Shown: one piece after another, positions 52,693 to 61,559 of the stretch | Numbering within the stretch: position 1 is the stretch's first letter | How the letters are laid out: each line of letters opens with the position of its first letter | From: SpSt-600 sp042408195 | GTDB lineage: Bacteria > Chloroflexota > Anaerolineae > SpSt-600 | Reading direction: 5' to 3' | NCBI GenBank assembly: GCA_042408195.1 | Contig: JBHOQL010000001.1 | Coordinates: forward strand, 4,944 to 68,943 | DNA length: 64,000 nucleotides | Notes under the pieces: generated by a model | Told to the model about the DNA's origin: nothing | The model's database searches: none | What the model saw: only the letters and a program-made list of their open reading frames with translations | Program-made: the position numbers and the translations under genes

Positions 52693-53585
52693 CGTAGAAG
52701 GCTATCGAGGATTATGCCGAGGAAGAGAATGCCGAGGTAGGGACTCGTGACCTTGAAAGCTATCCAAGCGTTACGTGCTGTTGGCTTAACCCAGAGGTAA
52801 GCATTGACTCCCAGAAAAGCAATCCCTGGGACATAGGCCATGAGAGCATAAATGATCCCGAATTTCCCCACGAACTGAATTAAGACCGAAGAGATGAACA
52901 TAAGGATCGCTGTAGAGACAATGCACCTTAGAACTTTTTTCTCGCTGGCAACCACTGGAAGCATGGGAACTCTAGCGCGAGCGTAATCATCGCGGTAACG
53001 GAGGGCAAGACTCCAGATATGGCTCGGGGTCCAGAGCACCACCAAGGCTGCCATTAACACTGGTAAAACAGTCACGTCTCCCCGCATGGCAGCCCAGCCG
53101 AAAGCCGTCGGAGCACCACCGCTGAAAGAGCCCAGTACTATGTTCCAGGGGGTGCGGCGTTTGGAAAGCAGGCTGTAAACCACGATGTTATCAAAGAGCC
53201 CGAAGAGCATCCAGAACAAAGCCCACCCGTTCAAATAGGCCGAAAGCACTATGGCGATAACGCTCAGGGCAAGCCCCCAGGCAAGAGCTTCCTCAGATGA
53301 TAGAATCCCTTGGGGCAGAGGGCGACGGCGGGTCCGTTCCATGAGCGCATCTATATCCCTGTCAATGTAACAAGTGATCGCATTAGCCCCTGCACATCCA
53401 GCGGTTATGGCCCCAAGAGCCAATAGAAACTTTCCCCACGGAACTGTTGGCCCTGTGGCAGCTATCATTCCCCCAATAGCTGTAAACACGAGGAGCAATA
53501 CGCTTGGGGGTTTGGTTACCAGGATGTACCCCTTTAACTTTGAAGCCAGGCTTAGCTTTTTAGCTTCAACCAGTTCTCTTTCCAT
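52689..53585 (-). CDS. ctaB: Heme O synthase (protoheme IX farnesyltransferase)
   Basis: 298-residue UbiA-type prenyltransferase with about eight or nine membrane segments. ANAITCYIDRDIDALMERT with RRRPLPQG is the CyoE/CtaB signature, and TPSHIWSLALRYRDDY with VPMLPVVAS is diagnostic. It makes heme O, needed for heme-copper oxidases; none is in the window. It overlaps folK by 34 bases and the transglycosylase by 4. Confidence 0.93.
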   Translation of the reverse strand: MERELVEAKKLSLASKLKGYILVTKPPSVLLLVFTAIGGMIAATGPTVPWGKFLLALGAITAGCAGANAITCYIDRDIDALMERTRRRPLPQGILSSEEALAWGLALSVIAIVLSAYLNGWALFWMLFGLFDNIVVYSLLSKRRTPWNIVLGSFSGGAPTAFGWAAMRGDVTVLPVLMAALVVLWTPSHIWSLALRYRDDYARARVPMLPVVASEKKVLRCIVSTAILMFISSVLIQFVGKFGIIYALMAYVPGIAFLGVNAYLWVKPTARNAWIAFKVTSPYLGILFLGIILDSLLR

Positions 53586-54055
53586 AACCTAACCTCCGAA
53601 TTGTCCTCCACTTTGGCCAGAAGCTCGGCCACGGTAAGCCCCAGCAGAGGGTGAACCAGATGGGGGGCGATTTCGGCCAGGGGGATCAACACAAAACGCC
53701 TCTTGTGCAGGCGAGGGTGGGGAATTGTGAGCCTTTCGTCGGAAAGAATTAAGTTATTGTAGAAGAGGATATCAATGTCAACGGGCCTCGGCCCCCAGCG
53801 TACCCCTTCAATACGCCCCAGCTCTCTTTCAATGGATTTGAGGAAATCCAGAAGAGAGTGAGGGGTAAGTTCCGTTTCCCCTGCACAGACAGCATTCAGG
53901 AACCAGGGTTGCTCCAGATAGCCCACTGGCTCTGTCTCATAGAGGGAGGAAAGCTGGGATATCCGGACTCCTTCTTCAAGCTGTTCAATTGCCCTAAGGA
54001 TATTGCCCTCCCGATCCCCCAGATTGGAGCCAAGGCCCAGGTAAACCTCAGCCAC
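53552..54055 (-). CDS. folK: HPPK, 2-amino-4-hydroxy-6-hydroxymethyldihydropteridine diphosphokinase
   Basis: 167 residues. YLGLGSNLGDREGNI, VGYLEQPWFLNAV and RWGPRPVDIDILFYN with IPHPRLHKRRFVLIPLAEI are the family motifs. Transfers pyrophosphate from ATP to the pterin in folate synthesis. The C-terminal ~11 residues are read within the overlap with ctaB. No other folate gene is in the window. Confidence 0.96.
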   Translation of the reverse strand: MAEVYLGLGSNLGDREGNILRAIEQLEEGVRISQLSSLYETEPVGYLEQPWFLNAVCAGETELTPHSLLDFLKSIERELGRIEGVRWGPRPVDIDILFYNNLILSDERLTIPHPRLHKRRFVLIPLAEIAPHLVHPLLGLTVAELLAKVEDNSEVRLWKENWLKLKS

Positions 54056-54561
54056 TACTTCCTGACCCCGATCTTGCGCAAATTCTCCATAATAAAATCT
54101 TCGGGCAGAGGCCCTCCAAGAGTAACGTCTACAATTTTCCCTGAAGAGTCAATCCAAAAAGTAGTAGGTAGACCCTTAACCCCATACATGTTAGCGACAT
54201 CCCCCTTCGCATCCAAAAGGATGGGGAAGGTCACACCGAGCTCTTCGACAAATTCCCTGACGACTTTAGGGGATTCGCCCACGTTTATCCCTAAAACAAC
54301 CAAACCCAAAGGATTGAGCTCTTGGTAAAACTTCTGAAAAACGGGCATTTCCTCACGGCAAGGAGGGCACCAAGTAGCCCAGAAATGAAGCAGAATGGGC
54401 TTGCCCTTGAATTCTTCAAGGCTCCTATCCTGGCCTTCCAATGACGGCAAAGTAAAAGGAGGGGCCAGCCCCAGGCTCTTTTCCAATGTATCCCTCCCAC
54501 TGCACCCGGCCACGAGCAAAACCACAAGTAGAGTAAAGAAAGCAAACTTGAAAGGCTTCAT
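54055..54561 (-). CDS. TlpA/ResA-like thioredoxin lipoprotein
   Basis: 168 residues. Lipoprotein signal with LLVAGCSGRD. Thioredoxin fold of the AhpC-TSA/TlpA type: FWATWCPPCREEMP carries the CxxC active site, and KGLPTTFWID has the cis-Pro. Likely reduces or shuttles disulfides outside the membrane, for example for cytochrome c or oxidase assembly. It shares one base with folK and lies in the same group as ctaB. Confidence 0.93.
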   Translation of the reverse strand: MKPFKFAFFTLLVVLLVAGCSGRDTLEKSLGLAPPFTLPSLEGQDRSLEEFKGKPILLHFWATWCPPCREEMPVFQKFYQELNPLGLVVLGINVGESPKVVREFVEELGVTFPILLDAKGDVANMYGVKGLPTTFWIDSSGKIVDVTLGGPLPEDFIMENLRKIGVRK

Positions 54562-54584
54562 GTCCCCACTCCGGATTGGGTGAA

Positions 54585-54613
54585 ATTATAACCCCACCTT
54601 CTGGAGAAGTCAA
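54585..54613 (-). promoter_or_regulatory. Promoter for the tlpA-folK-ctaB group
   Basis: On the minus strand TTGACT (54613-54608) and consensus TATAAT (54590-54585) are exactly 17 bases apart. The -35 box overlaps the end of the MFS gene. Confidence 0.8.
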
Positions 54614-55905
54614 AGACCTGCTGTTACCTTCATTTCCTCAGCCCTTAGGCGGAGCTGCTCCCTAAGCGCCCTTATATCCTTCGGTGCAAACCAGGCAGCG
54701 AACGAAAAGAAGAAAGCGCACACAAGCCAGGCCGAAACACATATAACCAGTATCGCTGTCTTGAGGTCGGCCCTGACAGCTATAATTCCCGCCATGAGGG
54801 GCGAAAGGGCAGCTCCGGCTGATTCAATAAAGTACTGGACCGCAAGAGCGGTGCTCCGCACCTCAGGCAAGGTCACATCGTAAACGGTAGAAATGACATT
54901 GGGGGCAGCAAACGGGATAAAGAGAGCGGTAAGGCAGAGCATCAACAGGAAAAGCCCCTTGGCTTCCAAAGGTATGTTCATAGTTATGAGTAACAGGACT
55001 GCACCCATTATTACCCCAAAGATGGAGACGAAAATCCTGCCCCCGACGATGCGTCGGAAGAAGAAATCCCCCAGCGCTCCGCCCACAAAGTAACCCAAAG
55101 CCAGCACCAGGACAGCTGCCACCATCGTCACCATAACCTCGCCTGAAGAATAACCTCTTTCGGTTTCAAGGTAGCGGAAGAACCAATAAGTTATGACGTT
55201 CCAGGGGAATACTCCGAAAAAGCCTTGGGTGTAGAGAAAAAGAAGGGTGGGCTTGCGGAATAGCCCTCTGGCTACCTTCCAGTCAAACTTGTAAACCTTT
55301 ATTTGCTCCAGTTCTGCCAACTCCGGCTCGCTCTTGCCGCGGGGGACATCTTTTACTCCGAAGAAAATTATAGCCGCTAAAATAATACCCATCGAACCAG
55401 TCAAATAAAATACTCCTCTCCACCCCAGGACATCCCGCAAGGAGAGAGCCAGGATCATCCCCAAGAGATAGCCAATAGGCATGGCAATTTCCAATAAGCC
55501 GTAAATTTTACCTCGGGTGTGGGGCTCGAAATAATCGGCTGTAAGGCTGTAGAGACCAGGATAACTAGAGTCATCGATCCCTGTGGATGCTCTCGTTGCC
55601 AGGAACGCTGGGTAAGAAGGAGCGAGGGCGCTGAGCCAGGTGGTTGATCCCCATATGAAGGACGCTAACGCCAGCAACTTAGGCCTCGTAAAGCGGTCAT
55701 AAAGGTAACCCCAGAGGGGGTAAAAGATTGCCCCCACAACGAGGGCACCGGTGAAAACAGCCCCCATTTGGGCCTCGTTGATCTTGAAAGTCTCCATAAT
55801 CGGCGTAGTGAGAGGACCGATGAGGAGCTTGTCGGCCTGGTGCAGGAGAATAAAAGCAAAGAAAACTGCCACTATAAACCACCGGTGTTTTCCAACGATA
55901 CTCAT
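54610..55905 (-). CDS. MFS transporter
   Basis: 431 residues, 12 predicted membrane helices. The family loop after helix 2 (GYLYDRFTRPKLL, G-x3-D-R-x-x-R/K pattern) and the sixth-loop counterpart (GGALGDFFFRRIVGGR) are visible. It resembles Spinster/phthalate-permease-like carriers with substrate unknown. The 3' end overlaps a strong promoter. It overlaps the next upstream gene by 4 bases (ATGA-type). Confidence 0.88.
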   Translation of the reverse strand: MSIVGKHRWFIVAVFFAFILLHQADKLLIGPLTTPIMETFKINEAQMGAVFTGALVVGAIFYPLWGYLYDRFTRPKLLALASFIWGSTTWLSALAPSYPAFLATRASTGIDDSSYPGLYSLTADYFEPHTRGKIYGLLEIAMPIGYLLGMILALSLRDVLGWRGVFYLTGSMGIILAAIIFFGVKDVPRGKSEPELAELEQIKVYKFDWKVARGLFRKPTLLFLYTQGFFGVFPWNVITYWFFRYLETERGYSSGEVMVTMVAAVLVLALGYFVGGALGDFFFRRIVGGRIFVSIFGVIMGAVLLLITMNIPLEAKGLFLLMLCLTALFIPFAAPNVISTVYDVTLPEVRSTALAVQYFIESAGAALSPLMAGIIAVRADLKTAILVICVSAWLVCAFFFSFAAWFAPKDIRALREQLRLRAEEMKVTAGL

Positions 55906-57482
55906 GGCTTAAACCTCTCCGTGAATTTAAGGGGGACAAAAACCCCCATCCCAGCAAAGGGCAATGGCAAAACTAAAAGGCCATTTAGGAAAAGCTGCCA
56001 CAAGCCCAAAAGTTCAGTGGCGTATAGACTCAGGGGAGGGAAGAAGTAGGCAGGGACAGCTCCGATCGCAAGGAAACTGAAAGCTACGGGGAGAGAGGTG
56101 AAGTATAAAACCCAGAGTCCATAACCGGCCAAGGCTTCTCCTATCTCTATAAGATCCCTCTCTCCTTCCAGAAAGAGCCAAAGCAGAGGTAACAGGGTTG
56201 GCACGTAAAGGGAGAGCAGGGTCCGTTTCAGGGTTGCAAAGGACGGGTCCATGTAAGCCACAGCTTCCCAAGATAAATAGGGCCATTCCCTCCGAAAAAG
56301 CCAGGCATTCATGGTGAACGAAAGCAATCCAGAAATGATGAGCACAGGGATGTAAGGCTTGCGCCTGAAAGCCAACAGTAAGGGAGGCATCAGTACCCAT
56401 AGGAGTAAAAGGGGCATCCTCCTCCATCGCCCGCTGGCTATGGCCCTTGCCCTGGCCTCGTCCATGGCCTCTTCTGTCTCCATCAAAGTCAGCTTAGCAA
56501 GCTCCAAGGCCCCATAAACATTGCCAAGTTCTAAAGAATTCAAAGCCAGAGCTGAATCGCTCCTTAAACCCTCATCGAGCCCCACGCCGATAATTTCCCT
56601 GAGGTAAGAATCGGCCAGGGTTGTACGTTGCCTGACCACTGAAACGAGCTTAGCGGCCTTGAGTTCGTCTGCAATGGAAAAAACCTGCAGAATTGGCCTT
56701 CCTCTTGTGGCGGCCGGGACTGATGAGCCTGTTATGGCGGCAAAAGTGGGGGCAATATCTAAAATGGAGATTTCGCCATATCGCCCCGGTATTATTCCTT
56801 TACCCCACAAGGCAAAAGACGAAGGCGTAAGAAGGGCCAAGATATCCTGGGAAACATTGAAGCGTAGAGCACCGATAAGCTCCTCAAGGAGAACCCTCTC
56901 CTCAGGGATGTGCATGAATACGAAATTCACCTGGAACAAGGAACTTAAGCGCACCCCTTCGGGAATTATCCTTGAGTAATGGGCGGGATAAGCAAAAAAG
57001 CTTGCGTACAAATCGGCGGCGGAAGCGCCCAGCAGCTCTTTCCACCAGCGAGGCCCGGAGAAGGCAACCCGCACTCCGGAATCACCCATTGCCCCAATCA
57101 GATTTTCTACCCCGATCGGGCCAGGAGTAAAATGAACTCCTACAAGCTCTAGGGGAGCACCGGTTATAAGCATGGCATAGCGGGTGTAATGCCCAGGAAC
57201 TTCGGGCCATGTTGCCCGGAAATAAGCTCCCTCATTCCTCATTTCCTCGGGCAGCTGGACCTCCCCCTCAGCGAAGATGAAGAAAACCTGCCTGGCCAAG
57301 GGCCTACTGAATCCGTTATCCCCCGTCCTCCATTCGCCACCATGAGTTGAGGGCAATTTTTGGGAAAAAGTTGGGGAAAAATTTCCTGGGAAGCCTTCTA
57401 ACAATGAAAGCCATAGATGGGCAAAGTAAGAGACCAGAACGAAAAGAAACGCACTGAAAGCCAAAAATAAGCCCTTCCGCAT
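55902..57482 (-). CDS. Membrane protein with a degenerate alkaline-phosphatase-like domain
   Basis: 526 residues. An N-terminal membrane segment (about 5-25) is followed by an extracytoplasmic domain with alkaline-phosphatase-fold echoes: WPEVPGHYTRYAMLITG, then ILDIAPTFAAITGSSVPA with GRPIL, as in sulfatases and GPI-ethanolamine phosphate transferases. Most usual metal-binding Asp/His residues are not evident. The C-terminal ~170 residues hold several membrane helices. It may be a pseudo-enzyme or sensor. It lies between the MFS and the lipid-kinase gene. Moderate certainty. Confidence 0.6.
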   Translation of the reverse strand: MRKGLFLAFSAFLFVLVSYFAHLWLSLLEGFPGNFSPTFSQKLPSTHGGEWRTGDNGFSRPLARQVFFIFAEGEVQLPEEMRNEGAYFRATWPEVPGHYTRYAMLITGAPLELVGVHFTPGPIGVENLIGAMGDSGVRVAFSGPRWWKELLGASAADLYASFFAYPAHYSRIIPEGVRLSSLFQVNFVFMHIPEERVLLEELIGALRFNVSQDILALLTPSSFALWGKGIIPGRYGEISILDIAPTFAAITGSSVPAATRGRPILQVFSIADELKAAKLVSVVRQRTTLADSYLREIIGVGLDEGLRSDSALALNSLELGNVYGALELAKLTLMETEEAMDEARARAIASGRWRRMPLLLLWVLMPPLLLAFRRKPYIPVLIISGLLSFTMNAWLFRREWPYLSWEAVAYMDPSFATLKRTLLSLYVPTLLPLLWLFLEGERDLIEIGEALAGYGLWVLYFTSLPVAFSFLAIGAVPAYFFPPLSLYATELLGLWQLFLNGLLVLPLPFAGMGVFVPLKFTERFKP

Positions 57483-57489
57483 TTTCGCC

Positions 57490-58395
57490 TCAGCAGAGGA
57501 AATTCACTGCATGAGGATGAATCTCGAACCTGACTGGAGCTACTCCAACAATCTCCCCCTCAGCCTCTATGAAAAGAGTGACATCAGAACTGACCTCCAC
57601 ACTTTGAGCTTCGTAAACCCTGACTTTAGGATGATAGATGTGGGTGCCCTTGTAGACTTTGGGCACAAGAGAGAGAAACTCAAGTCGGCTCATATCTTCC
57701 CCTATCGCCACAAAGAATTTACCATCGCTTAATTCGGCATTGGGGGCTATGAACATCCCCCCGCCAAAGTATTTCCCTATAGCCACTACCATAAGGTAAG
57801 CTTTAAGCTCAAAGGCTAAAGAGTCAATTTTTATCCTGAAAGGCAGGCTCCTGTAAGTCATGAGGGTAATTAATAGGTTGTAGATATAAGGAATGGTCCC
57901 ACCCATGAACTTGGGAGTTCGGTTGGTCCTCTCGGCCACCACCGCGTCAAAGCCCAGCCCCGCCACATTGATGAAATAGCGCTTTTCTGGTTTCCCCCCT
58001 TTAAAGCAATTTATTTCCCCAAGATCCACTTGGACGGTTTTCCCGGAGAGTATCCTTTCAAGAGCCTTTATGGGATCCCGCGGAAGCCCAAGGGAACGGG
58101 TGAAATCCGAACCAGTACCGCCCGGGATAGCCCCGAGGGTGATTTCGGAATCAATCCCATGGCGGAAAACTCCGTTAACAACCTCGTTTAAAGTGCCATC
58201 CCCTCCGAAAACCACTATGGTCCTGAACCCCTTTTCCACAGCTTCGGAAGCCAAGGCGATGGCGTGGGCTGGATATTGAGTTAGAGCAAAGGAAAAAGAA
58301 ACGCCTTTGTTATTTAGAAATTCCTTAACTGCGGGCCATTTCCTCCCAACTTTGCCGTTGGCTGCTATAGGGTTAACTATTATCATCATCTCCAT
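57490..58395 (-). CDS. Diacylglycerol/lipid kinase (DagK/YegS-like)
   Basis: About 301 residues. Opens with MIIVNPIAANGKVGRKW, then the nucleotide-binding FGGDGTLNEVVNG and GGTGSDFTRSLG, with the YFGGGMFIAPNAELSDG segment of the second domain. Phosphorylates a membrane lipid such as diacylglycerol, or acts as a sphingosine kinase-like enzyme. ATG 58395 is preferred because GGAGG is 8-9 bases upstream; a GTG at 58404 would be too close. Lies 7 bases before the phosphatase-like gene on the same strand. Confidence 0.9.
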   Translation of the reverse strand: MEMMIIVNPIAANGKVGRKWPAVKEFLNNKGVSFSFALTQYPAHAIALASEAVEKGFRTIVVFGGDGTLNEVVNGVFRHGIDSEITLGAIPGGTGSDFTRSLGLPRDPIKALERILSGKTVQVDLGEINCFKGGKPEKRYFINVAGLGFDAVVAERTNRTPKFMGGTIPYIYNLLITLMTYRSLPFRIKIDSLAFELKAYLMVVAIGKYFGGGMFIAPNAELSDGKFFVAIGEDMSRLEFLSLVPKVYKGTHIYHPKVRVYEAQSVEVSSDVTLFIEAEGEIVGVAPVRFEIHPHAVNFLC

Positions 58396-58426
58396 TACCT
58401 GCACCTCCTTGCGTTTTTTACAAAAA

Positions 58427-59020
58427 CTAACCCTTCCGCAGGCCCGCAGTAACGTTCAAAGCGGAAAACCTCCGCAGAGCTTCCTCCGCTCCTCCCTCCA
58501 CCCATCCCTCCACTATATTGATGGCCCTTTCGAAGGCCAGAGCAATAGCTGCTTTCTCTTCTTCCGAAAATTCTCCAAGAACGTAATCCACGGGGTCACC
58601 CCTTGATGGGCGGCCAATGCCAAAACGAAGCCTTGGAAAATCCTGATGGCCCAGTGCTTCGATGATAGATTGCACGCCGTGGTGACCTCCGGACCCCCCT
58701 CTCAGCCTAAACCTTACGGTTCCGAGGGGAAGATCCATATCATCATAAACCAATAAGAAGTTCGAGGGATGAACGCCCATAGATTTAATCAGAGGCTTAA
58801 CCGCCTGACCGCTCAGGTTCATAAAGGTAAGGGGCTTGGCCAACACCACTTCCTGCCCCTTGATCGATCCGAAAGCCAGTTGCGCATTGAATTGGAAGCT
58901 GGAAAAAGTAATTCCATACTTCTCAGCCAAGTAATCTACAAATTGAAAGCCCACATTGTGGCGAGTCTCAGCATACAGAGGCCCTGGATTGCCGAGGCCC
59001 ACTATAAGCTTGCCGGCCAT
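58427..59020 (-). CDS. pth: Peptidyl-tRNA hydrolase
   Basis: 197 residues. GLGNPGPLYAETRHNVGF includes the catalytic His; KPLTFMNLSGQAV, YDDMDLPLG and GGSGGHHGVQSI are family motifs. Releases tRNA from prematurely dropped peptidyl-tRNA. ATG 59020 lies 6 bases downstream of the Pro/Thr-rich gene, within the same transcript. Confidence 0.97.
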   Translation of the reverse strand: MAGKLIVGLGNPGPLYAETRHNVGFQFVDYLAEKYGITFSSFQFNAQLAFGSIKGQEVVLAKPLTFMNLSGQAVKPLIKSMGVHPSNFLLVYDDMDLPLGTVRFRLRGGSGGHHGVQSIIEALGHQDFPRLRFGIGRPSRGDPVDYVLGEFSEEEKAAIALAFERAINIVEGWVEGGAEEALRRFSALNVTAGLRKG

Positions 59021-59026
59021 AAGCCT

Positions 59027-59698
59027 CTAAAACCTCCGGATCAGACGTATTAGGGTGCGCAGGAGGAAAAGGAAGCCAAAGAACATGAAAAATGCTCCAG
59101 CTATACCCATCCCGTAGCAAAAAGAAGAAAGCAATCTGCCAGGATTAAAGGCAAAGCCTTCAGTTCGAACTGGGACAGGAGTTGGCGGAAAAGTTGGGGT
59201 TGGGAAAGGAGTAGGAGTTGGCGGAAATTCAATTATCACTGTGGGGGTCGGAGGTATGGGTGTCGGAGTGGGTTCATGGGCTAAAGGAGTAGGGATTGGA
59301 GTTGGAACTGGAGCCAGGTTTGCCACCACAAGGTTCCTGACAAAAACCTCCACGTAGTTGCCATCACGTCTGGCAACCCTCAACCTGATAGCATAAGAAC
59401 CGTCCGGCACTTTGGTAGTATCCCACACACCGAGAAGTCCATCCACCACCGGGGTTTCCACCACTCCTCCGATCGGGGCCCAGTTATTCCCTGTGACCGG
59501 TTCGCGGGAGTAATGAAGTTCGTACTTCCAGAAATCCGATACGTTAGCCGTACCGCGGATAGCAACCTGTCCCCGGAGGGTTTCTCCATCCTGGGGATAA
59601 GATATGGATGCTCCAGGCAACTGAGGCCTGAAAACCAACAATGGAATGCTCAAAGCCAAGAACAGTAAATTGAGAAACTTTCCCACCCAAATGTTCAT
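59027..59698 (-). CDS. Pro/Thr-rich membrane-anchored surface protein with an Ig-like domain
   Basis: 223 residues. An N-terminal hydrophobic segment (about 5-24), then a beta-sandwich domain (about 30-125, with ISYPQDGETLRGQVAIRG and DGSYAIRLRVARRDG). A Pro-Thr stretch (about 130-175, made of short repeats of the PTPTP kind) follows and ends in a C-terminal membrane helix (about 195-215) with basic tail. Such proline-threonine spacers are common on Chloroflexota surface proteins. Its function is unknown; it is the first gene after a strong promoter. Confidence 0.8.
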   Translation of the reverse strand: MNIWVGKFLNLLFLALSIPLLVFRPQLPGASISYPQDGETLRGQVAIRGTANVSDFWKYELHYSREPVTGNNWAPIGGVVETPVVDGLLGVWDTTKVPDGSYAIRLRVARRDGNYVEVFVRNLVVANLAPVPTPIPTPLAHEPTPTPIPPTPTVIIEFPPTPTPFPTPTFPPTPVPVRTEGFAFNPGRLLSSFCYGMGIAGAFFMFFGFLFLLRTLIRLIRRF

Positions 59699-59736
59699 TC
59701 ACCGAACCCTCGGATAAGCTCCCACGCTGTTATTGG

Positions 59737-59765
59737 ATAATAAGGTACAAGGCTATTTCTGTCAA
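59737..59765 (-). promoter_or_regulatory. Strong promoter before the Pro/Thr-rich gene and pth
   Basis: On the minus strand TTGACA (59765-59760) and TATTAT (59742-59737) are exactly 17 bases apart, giving a start near 59730, about 30 bases before the ATG. Confidence 0.85.
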
Positions 59766-59785
59766 ACTGAACAAGAAGATAGAGG

Positions 59786-60586
59786 TCAGCTCCTTAAACC
59801 TTGCCTGAGAGCCAGAGCTGTCAAGAGCAAAGCTAAAAGCGTAAGGTGATGGCGCCTTCCGCTGTCAATCCCTACGAGGCCAAGGGTTAAGCAAGCCAAG
59901 CCTCCAGCCATCAGGAATCGTCCTTCAAACCAAAAGACCAGGAAGAGCAACCCCAAAGGCCCGAAAACAGGCCAATTTCTCCAGCGTGCTCTCTGATTCT
60001 CCAAACCCCACGCTATCACTCCGAAAGCAATGGCACTTGCAAACGGTAAAAATTCCAAGCTGCGGCCAGCAGCATAACCTATAAGCCATGGCACAGTGAT
60101 TTCGTAAAGAGATTTCCAGAAGGCAGGATCCCTCCCCTGCCTTAAAAGCACTGCTCCAGTGCAACCGAAAGCCGCCGCCAGCACAAGGATAGGCCCCACT
60201 TCGGGCTCGTGAGAAAGAGCCAGAGAAAAGGCTAGCAAGGTAAAAAATAGGAAAGAGACAAAGGTTTTTCCCCCCTTGGGCCAGAAGGCCTCTTTCCACC
60301 ATACAAGCAATCGTCCTAGGGTCTCCGCTATTTTCCATGCAATGGAGTCAGGAACAGCATAAGGCAGGACAAAGCTCTTCCCTGTGGAAGGGAGGGGAGG
60401 TGAATTCGTCCCGGCCAAAGCCATGAGGGAATGCCACCACCCCGGCATGATACCTTCCACTAGGAAAAGAAATAGAAGAAAATAGGGGAGGGGGAGCGAA
60501 CCACTCGAAGCCAAAAAACCTGCTACTAAAGCCCAGAGAGGCCTCAACTTGAAAAGATGGCCTCTAAAACTTAAAGTGATATTCAT
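59786..60586 (-). CDS. Integral membrane protein of unknown function
   Basis: 266 residues, about seven hydrophobic segments (near 15-45, 110-125, 130-145, 165-185, 185-195, 205-230, 245-265) and no recognised domain. A cytoplasmic loop between the first and second region (about 50-100) carries KIAETLGRLLVWWKEAFW. It overlaps the upstream gene by 4 bases, so it is translated with it. I do not recognise the family; a conserved pair with the next protein is likely. Confidence 0.6.
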   Translation of the reverse strand: MNITLSFRGHLFKLRPLWALVAGFLASSGSLPLPYFLLFLFLVEGIMPGWWHSLMALAGTNSPPLPSTGKSFVLPYAVPDSIAWKIAETLGRLLVWWKEAFWPKGGKTFVSFLFFTLLAFSLALSHEPEVGPILVLAAAFGCTGAVLLRQGRDPAFWKSLYEITVPWLIGYAAGRSLEFLPFASAIAFGVIAWGLENQRARWRNWPVFGPLGLLFLVFWFEGRFLMAGGLACLTLGLVGIDSGRRHHLTLLALLLTALALRQGLRS

Positions 60587-61548
60587 TTCTGAGTCGGCTG
60601 TTTCTTGAAGATTTCAAAACTAACCGCAAAGCGAGTGAAGAAGGTGCCTTCGTCTCCGAATTCTACGTCTTTAATAGTGAGCTGCGCCTCCAGATTTTCA
60701 GTCTCGAGTTTCAGTTTTCCGCCTTTCTCAGCGCTTACCACCTCACCGGACATTGAAATAGCCTTGAGGTTGGCCCGCATAGCTTCATCGGCCCTGGGTA
60801 TTGTAATAACCTTAGAAACAGTGCGGTTCATGTCTTTATCGAAAAGCCACGCCTCAAAGGCTCCCACCTTCGGAGGATCCCCCGAACTCACAAGCTCTGA
60901 GGTTTCAATCCCGCATTCGCCCAAATACTCTCCACTTGGGCCCTCAATAGGGAATGACTCAGCGAAACGAACATCACCATAGGTGTAAGCAGCTGAATAT
61001 TGGGCAATAGGTAAAACTTGTTTGTATTCCCCTTCAATTATTCCAGGCTTAGATTCAGGTTTAGTGGGGCGTCCGGCAGGTTTAGCGGAAACTTTAAGGA
61101 GCTTGTCTTTGACCAGCTTGAAGGAGAAGTACACCAAGACTAAGGTGAGAAAAACAGCGAAAAAGAGCAAGATAATGAAGGGCCTACTCTGGAAGGCTGA
61201 GGGTTTAGGAGCAACTCCAGGCTCTGGCAGATTCAAAGCTCTTTTAAGTTCGTCGAGACGGGATACTACCCTCATATCAGTGGAATATTCCTGCTTGAGT
61301 TGACTTACAATAGCGACGAGTTCCTCCTGTGACCACCCCCTGAAGCGTTTCCTCAACAACTCGATATCGCCGTTAAGGGTATAGGAATCAGCAGCCATAA
61401 GAATGTAGTGCTTTTTGAACTCCAGTTTAAGGTCCCATGGGTCTGTATTGATCCACCGGACTGGCCAAAGCCACCACCCTACCACCAGCCAGCCTAACAG
61501 AAACCCCAGCAAAAATGGTGGTACAAACTTAAGGTAGTTTTTTAGCAT
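60583..61548 (-). CDS. Membrane protein of unknown function, Chloroflexota-like
   Basis: About 321 residues. Two membrane segments: one near the N-terminus (about 8-27) and one near 125-147, with an extracytoplasmic helix-rich part between them (QEELVAIVSQLKQEYS). After a Lys/Pro-rich linker, a C-terminal domain (about 175-321) is beta-rich, with EAWLFDKDMNRTVSKVI. Such proteins recur in Anaerolineae genomes as uncharacterised neighbours of division or cell-surface genes, to my knowledge. ATG 61548 has GGAGGGG five bases upstream; the earlier GTG-type start is not preferred. Confidence 0.65.
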   Translation of the reverse strand: MLKNYLKFVPPFLLGFLLGWLVVGWWLWPVRWINTDPWDLKLEFKKHYILMAADSYTLNGDIELLRKRFRGWSQEELVAIVSQLKQEYSTDMRVVSRLDELKRALNLPEPGVAPKPSAFQSRPFIILLFFAVFLTLVLVYFSFKLVKDKLLKVSAKPAGRPTKPESKPGIIEGEYKQVLPIAQYSAAYTYGDVRFAESFPIEGPSGEYLGECGIETSELVSSGDPPKVGAFEAWLFDKDMNRTVSKVITIPRADEAMRANLKAISMSGEVVSAEKGGKLKLETENLEAQLTIKDVEFGDEGTFFTRFAVSFEIFKKQPTQK

Positions 61549-61559
61549 TTTCCCCTCCG

